This document shows positions 59,283 through 64,000 of a stretch of DNA of 64,000 nt, piece after piece (the stretch's first letter is position 1; each line of letters starts with the position of its first letter). Both the position numbers and the translations under genes were made by a program. Source of the DNA: Pseudacidobacterium ailaaui (GTDB lineage Bacteria > Acidobacteriota > Terriglobia > Terriglobales > Acidobacteriaceae); contig NZ_JIAL01000001.1 of assembly GCF_000688455.1 (NCBI RefSeq), forward strand, positions 2,821,001 through 2,885,000, given 5' to 3'. The notes under the pieces are model-generated. The model was not told the DNA's origin. It was given only the letters and a program-made list of their open reading frames with translations, and searched no databases.

Positions 59283-62200
59283 ATGAGTACGCCCACAGCA
59301 CCATTGCATCTCAGCAAGCGCCCAGGAAGTGCCAGTGATCCCCTCTGGTATAAAGACGCGATTATTTATGAACTCCACGTACGCGCTTTCTATGACAGCA
59401 ATAACGACGGCATCGGAGATTTCCCCGGACTGATACAAAAACTGGACTATCTCCAGGACCTTGGGGTGACGTGTCTGTGGTTATTGCCCTTTTTCCCCTC
59501 CCCTCTGCGTGATGACGGTTACGATATTGCAGACTACATGACCGTGCATCCGAACTATGGAACGCTTGAAGATTTTCAGCGCTTTTTACATGCAGCCCAC
59601 GATCGAGGGATGCAGGTCATGATTGAACTGGTCATTAATCATACCTCTGACCAGCATCCATGGTTCCAGCGCGCTCGCCAGGCGCCGGCTGGCTCTCCGG
59701 AGCGCGATTTTTACGTCTGGAGCGACACTGATCAGAAATACAAAGACGCGCGGATCATTTTTACCGATACCGAAAAATCCAACTGGACGTGGGACCCTGT
59801 AGCGCAGGCCTACTACTGGCATCGATTTTTTTCCCATCAGCCGGACTTGAACTATGACAATCCGCTGGTAATGGAAGAAGTGCTGAAGATTCTGCGCTAC
59901 TGGTTGGACATGGGTGTGGATGCACTCCGCCTGGATGCAATTCCTTACATCGTAGAACGCGAAGGTACCAACTGCGAGAACCTGCCTGAAACCCATGCCG
60001 TCATCAAGAAAATTCGCGCAGCCATGGATGAAGGTTATGCAAATCGCATGATTCTGGCCGAGGCCAATCAATGGCCGACAGATGTGCGGCCCTATTTTGG
60101 AGATGGCGACGAGTGCCATATGGCCTTTCATTTTCCCCTGATGCCGCGCATCTATATGGCCTTGAGGCAGGAAGACCGTCTGCCGATTACAGAAATTATG
60201 GCGCAGACTCCGGAGATCCCGGAAAGCTGTCAGTGGGGACTTTTCCTGCGCAATCACGATGAGCTGACGCTTGAAATGGTTACCGATGACGAGCGCGATT
60301 ATATGTATCTGGCTTATAGTGCCGACCCCCGCATGCGCATCAACATCGGTATCCGGCGTAGGCTCGCCCCTCTGGTGGACAATAACCGCCGTCGTATCGA
60401 GCTGCTCAACAGTATTCTTTTTTCCTTTCCCGGTACGCCAATCATTTATTACGGCGATGAGATTGGCATGGGAGACAACATCTACCTTGGAGATCGCAAT
60501 GGCGTGCGTACACCCATGCAATGGACCGCAGACCGCAATGCAGGGTTTTCCCGCGCCAATCCAGCACAGCTTTACAGCCCCGTCATTATGGATCCGGTTT
60601 GGGGCTATCAGGCGATCAATGTTGAGGCGCAGCATACGGACCCTTCGTCTCTGCTGAACTGGATGCGCAACATGATTGCGTTGCGCAAATTGTTCCCAGT
60701 ATTCGGCCGAGGATCGCTCAAGTTCCTCCCCTCAGCCAATCGCAAGGTGCTGTCGTATGTACGACAAAATTCCGAGCAAATCGTGTTATGCCTGGCCAAT
60801 CTTTCCCGTTTTCCTCAACCCGTCATGTTGGACCTTTCAGAATTTGACGGCATGATTCCAGTGGAAATGCTGGGTTATGTAGAATTTCCTCCTATTACAA
60901 AAACGCCCTATTCGCTGACCCTGGGCCCTTATGAATTTTTGTGGTTTGAACTGCAATCTGCACTGCTGCCGCTGGAAAGCAATGATTCCGGACCGGACAA
61001 TGCGCTGATTGAGGTGGGAAATGATCATGACTGGAAGGCGATTCTGACGGGCGTCAACCTCGAAAAGCTGCGTTCCTCCCTTTTGCCGGAATATATCTCC
61101 AGGCAAAGATGGTTTGGCGGGAAGGCGAAACAAATACGTTCTGTGGCTGTTACAGACTGGGCCACTTTTGATGAGGGCCGTTCTGTTTGTCTGATGACTT
61201 CAGTCCGATATGACTCCGGAGATGAGGAATCCTATTTTGTTCCATTGACGCTGCTTTTTGAGGAAAAGGCCGAGGCCGTCCGCCAATCACACGGAAATGC
61301 AGTGGTTGCTCCCGTGAGAACAGCGAGGAAAGAGGGGGTCCTTTGCGACGCACTGCTCAGCGAGAGTGCCTCCTTTGCGTTGTTGCGGATGATCGATGAC
61401 CGCAGCGTATCAGAATCTATGAATGGGGGGAGCATACGGGGATTTGCGAGCAATCTTTTGCCCTCCCTGATGACCTCGGGCGGGACATACATGTCGGCCC
61501 GCCTCAGTTCAGCAGAACAAAGTAATTCGTCTGTAATTTTTGGCGAACGCATGATCATGAAATGTTTTCGCCGTAGTGAGGTTGGTACGAATCCGGACAC
61601 AGAGATATCAGCTTTTCTTACCGAACATACCGGGTTTCGTTCTATCGCACCATTTGGAGGATGGCTGGAATATGTCCGTCCGGATGGCGCACGGTCCACG
61701 CTGGCCATGCTCCAGGGTTTTGTCAGCAATGATGGAGACGGATGGACGTGGACATTAGACAGACTGGAGAAGTACTACAGATTTTGTGCGGAAAAGACAG
61801 ATGAAGGCGCAGCGCTCGGGTTCATACGGCAGGATTATCTTGAAGCGGCGCAGAAGCTGGGTCAATTGACCGCCGCAATGCACAAGGCACTGGCCTCTTC
61901 TTTGGAAGACCCTGATTTTAAGCCAGAACTGATTACGCATTCTGAGATGGAAGAGATCAGCAAGCGATTTGCCGAGCGTGCCGCGCATACGATTGATTTG
62001 CTGAAAGCCAATCTGAGCAAACTACCGGAAGATGCACTGGAACTGGGCGGCATGGTCGCTGGGAGAAGGCGGAAAGCTCTGAGTAGTTTTCACCGATTGA
62101 CGACCCTGCAGAGCCAGTGGGTCAAAACGCGTGTCCACGGCGACTATCACCTGGGACAAGTGCTTCATACGCAAGATGACTTTGTGGTCCTGGACTTTGA

Positions 62201-62567
62201 GGGAGAGCCGGCGCGAAGTCTGAGTGAAAGAAAAATGAAACAGCCGCCCTTGAAGGACGTGGCAGGTATGCTGCGCTCGTTCAGCTATGCAGCATGGTCG
62301 GGCCTTGCTCGTTCCACTTCAAGTCTACAGGAGTCACAGAGGCCGGAAGAATGGGCAAAACTCTGGATCCGGGTGGTATCGGATGAGTTTCTGCAAGCAT
62401 ATTTGGCAGAAATGGCAGGATCGGGTCTGCTGCCGCAAACCGAGCTGAAGAGCTTGTTGGATGCCTATCTTCTGGACAAGGCCCTTTATGAACTGAACTA
62501 TGAGATGAATAATCGCCCAGACTGGGTGCGAATCCCTCTGATGGGGATTGCGGCTTTGCTGTCATAA
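59283..62567 (+). CDS. Trehalose synthase fused to maltokinase (TreS-Pep2)
   Basis: Bifunctional enzyme. Residues about 1-555: TreS, GH13_16 interconverting trehalose and maltose, with [12 protein letters not shown], nucleophile Asp in [11 protein letters not shown], Glu in [10 protein letters not shown] and Asp in [11 protein letters not shown]. Residues about 585-1090: maltokinase Pep2, with N-cap [26 protein letters not shown] (catalytic Asp) and [16 protein letters not shown] (metal site). It thus makes maltose-1-phosphate for GlgE just upstream. Start at 59283 follows GAAGAC a few bases after the glgE stop; a few codons earlier is possible. The fused order TreS then Pep2 is found in many GlgE operons. 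Confidence 0.95.
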   Translation: MSTPTAPLHLSKRPGSASDPLWYKDAIIYELHVRAFYDSNNDGIGDFPGLIQKLDYLQDLGVTCLWLLPFFPSPLRDDGYDIADYMTVHPNYGTLEDFQRFLHAAHDRGMQVMIELVINHTSDQHPWFQRARQAPAGSPERDFYVWSDTDQKYKDARIIFTDTEKSNWTWDPVAQAYYWHRFFSHQPDLNYDNPLVMEEVLKILRYWLDMGVDALRLDAIPYIVEREGTNCENLPETHAVIKKIRAAMDEGYANRMILAEANQWPTDVRPYFGDGDECHMAFHFPLMPRIYMALRQEDRLPITEIMAQTPEIPESCQWGLFLRNHDELTLEMVTDDERDYMYLAYSADPRMRINIGIRRRLAPLVDNNRRRIELLNSILFSFPGTPIIYYGDEIGMGDNIYLGDRNGVRTPMQWTADRNAGFSRANPAQLYSPVIMDPVWGYQAINVEAQHTDPSSLLNWMRNMIALRKLFPVFGRGSLKFLPSANRKVLSYVRQNSEQIVLCLANLSRFPQPVMLDLSEFDGMIPVEMLGYVEFPPITKTPYSLTLGPYEFLWFELQSALLPLESNDSGPDNALIEVGNDHDWKAILTGVNLEKLRSSLLPEYISRQRWFGGKAKQIRSVAVTDWATFDEGRSVCLMTSVRYDSGDEESYFVPLTLLFEEKAEAVRQSHGNAVVAPVRTARKEGVLCDALLSESASFALLRMIDDRSVSESMNGGSIRGFASNLLPSLMTSGGTYMSARLSSAEQSNSSVIFGERMIMKCFRRSEVGTNPDTEISAFLTEHTGFRSIAPFGGWLEYVRPDGARSTLAMLQGFVSNDGDGWTWTLDRLEKYYRFCAEKTDEGAALGFIRQDYLEAAQKLGQLTAAMHKALASSLEDPDFKPELITHSEMEEISKRFAERAAHTIDLLKANLSKLPEDALELGGMVAGRRRKALSSFHRLTTLQSQWVKTRVHGDYHLGQVLHTQDDFVVLDFEGEPARSLSERKMKQPPLKDVAGMLRSFSYAAWSGLARSTSSLQESQRPEEWAKLWIRVVSDEFLQAYLAEMAGSGLLPQTELKSLLDAYLLDKALYELNYEMNNRPDWVRIPLMGIAALLS

Positions 62568-62573
62568 AACGTC

Positions 62574-63782
62574 ATGAACGAAGAACAAATTCCGCAACGC
62601 GAGCAGACAGTCATTACGGAGAGGGGAAACACTGTATTGCTAGGCATTACTGGCACAGTGGATCCAGCTGTCCTCAGGCAATTTGTCCAGCAGGCAGGAG
62701 CGGCCTCTGTTGGGCGATGGATTGTCGCAGCGCCAGGCCTTGAAGAGGCCCAGGTGGACGGCGCAAAACTTCGCAGTTACTCCATCTCTTCATCCGCCCC
62801 GGATCTCTTGCCGTGGGTCCATGCTTCCGCTGCGCAGCGCGCGCTTTGTTCCCTGGCGCTTCAGGAGCAGGCAGAGGTTTGCGTATTGCTGCACCATGAT
62901 CTGCTATTGTTGCGGGAAGATGTCCTGCAGTTGATGGTGCAGCCGATCGTGGAGAAGCGTTGTGATGTGGTACTGCCTGTCTATGCAGCAGGCAAGTTTG
63001 ATGCTCTGCTGAATCATGGGATCCTGGCCCCGCTCACGAGGTCTCTGTTTGGGCATAGGGTGCAATATCCCTTGCCTCTTGATTTCAGTTGCTCTGCGGA
63101 GATGTGTGCGAAATTTACAGTTCCTTCACTGACCACAGAATCCAGAGCGGAGGAGATCCTTTGGCCGGCAACTGTGGCGGCGGTCGCTGGCAAACAGTTC
63201 TGTCAGGTCCATGTTGATGTGAGTCACGGACGTCAGACCGATGGCATCGAGCTGCGTACTGCGCTGGCCAGCCTGGTAGGTTCCATCTTTCTTGAAATGG
63301 AAAAATATGCTTCTTATTGGCAGCGGGTACGAGCTTCGCGGCCTGCTCCGGTATGGGGCCAAGGGATCCATCAGGCGAAGGAAGAGGATGGTATCGACGT
63401 GAAGCCGCTGATTGATTCCTTCCAGCTCGGAGCACGGAATCTGCAGGAAATCTGGGGCCCTGTGTTGCCCCCGGTCACACTTTTTGAGCTGAAAAAACTC
63501 TCGCGCCTCAGACCGGAGGAGTTCCGTATTCCCGATGAACTGTGGGTGCGCATTGTTTATGACTTTGCGCTTGCGCATAGACTCCGCACTGTCAGCAGAA
63601 GTCACCTTCTGGGCGCGCTAACACCGCTTTATCTGGGATGGGTTGCATCCTACGTTCAGGAAGTGGCCGCTTTGTCTCCATTTGTGGCACAACAGCGGCT
63701 GGAACAACTGGCCCGGGTTTATGAGGAAAACAAACCTTACCTACTGCGCCGGTGGCGATGGCCAGACAGATTCAATCCATAG
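62574..63782 (+). CDS. Glycosyltransferase-like protein (GT78/GT81-type fold)
   Basis: 402 residues with likeness to GT-A enzymes such as mannosylglycerate synthase and glucosyl-3-phosphoglycerate synthase: a catalytic-loop region VLLHHDLLLLREDVLQLM, the acceptor region DVVLPVYAAGKFDALLN, the segment PLTRSLFGHRVQYPLPLDF, and later HVDVSHGRQTD. The usual DXD is reduced to HHDLL, so metal binding may differ. It starts 6 bases after the TreS-Pep2 stop without a clear ribosome binding site, so it is translationally coupled and probably uses activated sugar in the same alpha-glucan or osmolyte pathway. Exact product unknown. Confidence 0.75.
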   Translation: MNEEQIPQREQTVITERGNTVLLGITGTVDPAVLRQFVQQAGAASVGRWIVAAPGLEEAQVDGAKLRSYSISSSAPDLLPWVHASAAQRALCSLALQEQAEVCVLLHHDLLLLREDVLQLMVQPIVEKRCDVVLPVYAAGKFDALLNHGILAPLTRSLFGHRVQYPLPLDFSCSAEMCAKFTVPSLTTESRAEEILWPATVAAVAGKQFCQVHVDVSHGRQTDGIELRTALASLVGSIFLEMEKYASYWQRVRASRPAPVWGQGIHQAKEEDGIDVKPLIDSFQLGARNLQEIWGPVLPPVTLFELKKLSRLRPEEFRIPDELWVRIVYDFALAHRLRTVSRSHLLGALTPLYLGWVASYVQEVAALSPFVAQQRLEQLARVYEENKPYLLRRWRWPDRFNP

Positions 63783-63797
63783 AAAGGATCGTGAGAA

Positions 63798-64000
63798 ATG
63801 TGGCAACAGGTTGAACAATCCTTGCATGATTCCATGTGGCGCGTCTTTACGAAAGTGGCCACATTGTTGCCGGGCATCCTTGCCTTCCTGGTGGCACTGC
63901 TGATTTTTCTTCTGATTGCGTGGATCGCAGCAGCAGTGACCCGGCGCGTCCTTCTGGCCCTTGAATTCGACAAACGCACCTTGTCCACGGCAGGCGCGCT
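63798..64000 (+). CDS. Membrane protein with conserved TM helix (mechanosensitive channel-like), 3'-partial
   Basis: The frame runs off the window end. AAAGGA lies 9 bases upstream of the ATG. The first 67 residues have a hydrophobic helix of the conserved TM-helix repeat type (LPGILAFLVALLIFLLIAWIAAAVTRRVL) followed by ALEFDKRTLSTAG, as in small-conductance mechanosensitive channel relatives. Its place as last gene of the trehalose/GlgE operon suggests osmotic adaptation. Confidence 0.75.
   Translation, partial: MWQQVEQSLHDSMWRVFTKVATLLPGILAFLVALLIFLLIAWIAAAVTRRVLLALEFDKRTLSTAGA

Overview
The window looks like chromosomal DNA of an Acidobacteriota bacterium, probably class Terriglobia (moderately high GC, GGAGG-type ribosome binding sites). 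The main clues are a von Willebrand factor A protein of the type expanded in acidobacteria, MscL with a C-terminal zinc ribbon, a GlgE/TreS-Pep2 maltosyl pathway and many plant-polysaccharide hydrolases. The species assignment is inference; no rRNA is present. One tRNA (tRNA-Ser, anticodon GCT) and 57 protein genes are supported; the first and last run off the window. No CRISPR array, rRNA or insertion sequence was seen.

Layout. 1-4 kb: end of cheB, cheR, then an Lhr-like helicase that stops about half way along the usual family length. 4.1-15.0 kb: a more AT-rich island of seven secreted carbohydrate-active enzymes (GH141-like beta-helix protein, esterase-like hydrolase, GH28 polygalacturonase, GH28-like/CE8 pectinesterase fusion, GH140-like apiosidase-type protein, GH43-like, MGH1-like). 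Together they look like a pectin or rhamnogalacturonan-II degradation locus without its own transporter or regulator. The island begins exactly where lhr breaks off and ends at the uvrC terminator. A divergent promoter region inside it carries two palindromes with the same GACAA/TTGTC half-sites about two helical turns apart.

15-24 kb: uvrC, an OmpA-like lipoprotein, siroheme/cobalamin methyltransferase, mscL, an orphan CoA-transferase A subunit, and a response regulator-kinase-LacI-membrane protein group. 24-31 kb: a tight six-gene minus-strand operon (anmK, an oligopeptide-type binding lipoprotein, zinc dehydrogenase, SDR, exported metallo-hydrolase, arabinose isomerase-like protein), most junctions overlapping by 4 bp. 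31-36 kb: a second zinc dehydrogenase, two small proteins, ubiX, a Tat aldo/keto reductase and a CPBP protease. 36-39 kb: rpsO-pnp with strongly structured leaders.

39-56 kb: an Nramp-family transporter with non-canonical metal-site residues, moeA, a GH57 branching-type enzyme, a PDZ-containing membrane histidine kinase with NtrC-type regulator followed by MlaE/MlaF-like ABC genes, ferredoxin, and a five-gene minus-strand operon (fused MoaD-MoaE, VWA protein, Hfq-like protein, inositol monophosphatase family, glutamine amidotransferase). 55-64 kb: tRNA-Ser, KdsC-like phosphatase, thiE, and the operon glgE - treS/pep2 - glycosyltransferase-like - membrane channel-like protein for trehalose/maltose-1-phosphate/alpha-glucan metabolism.
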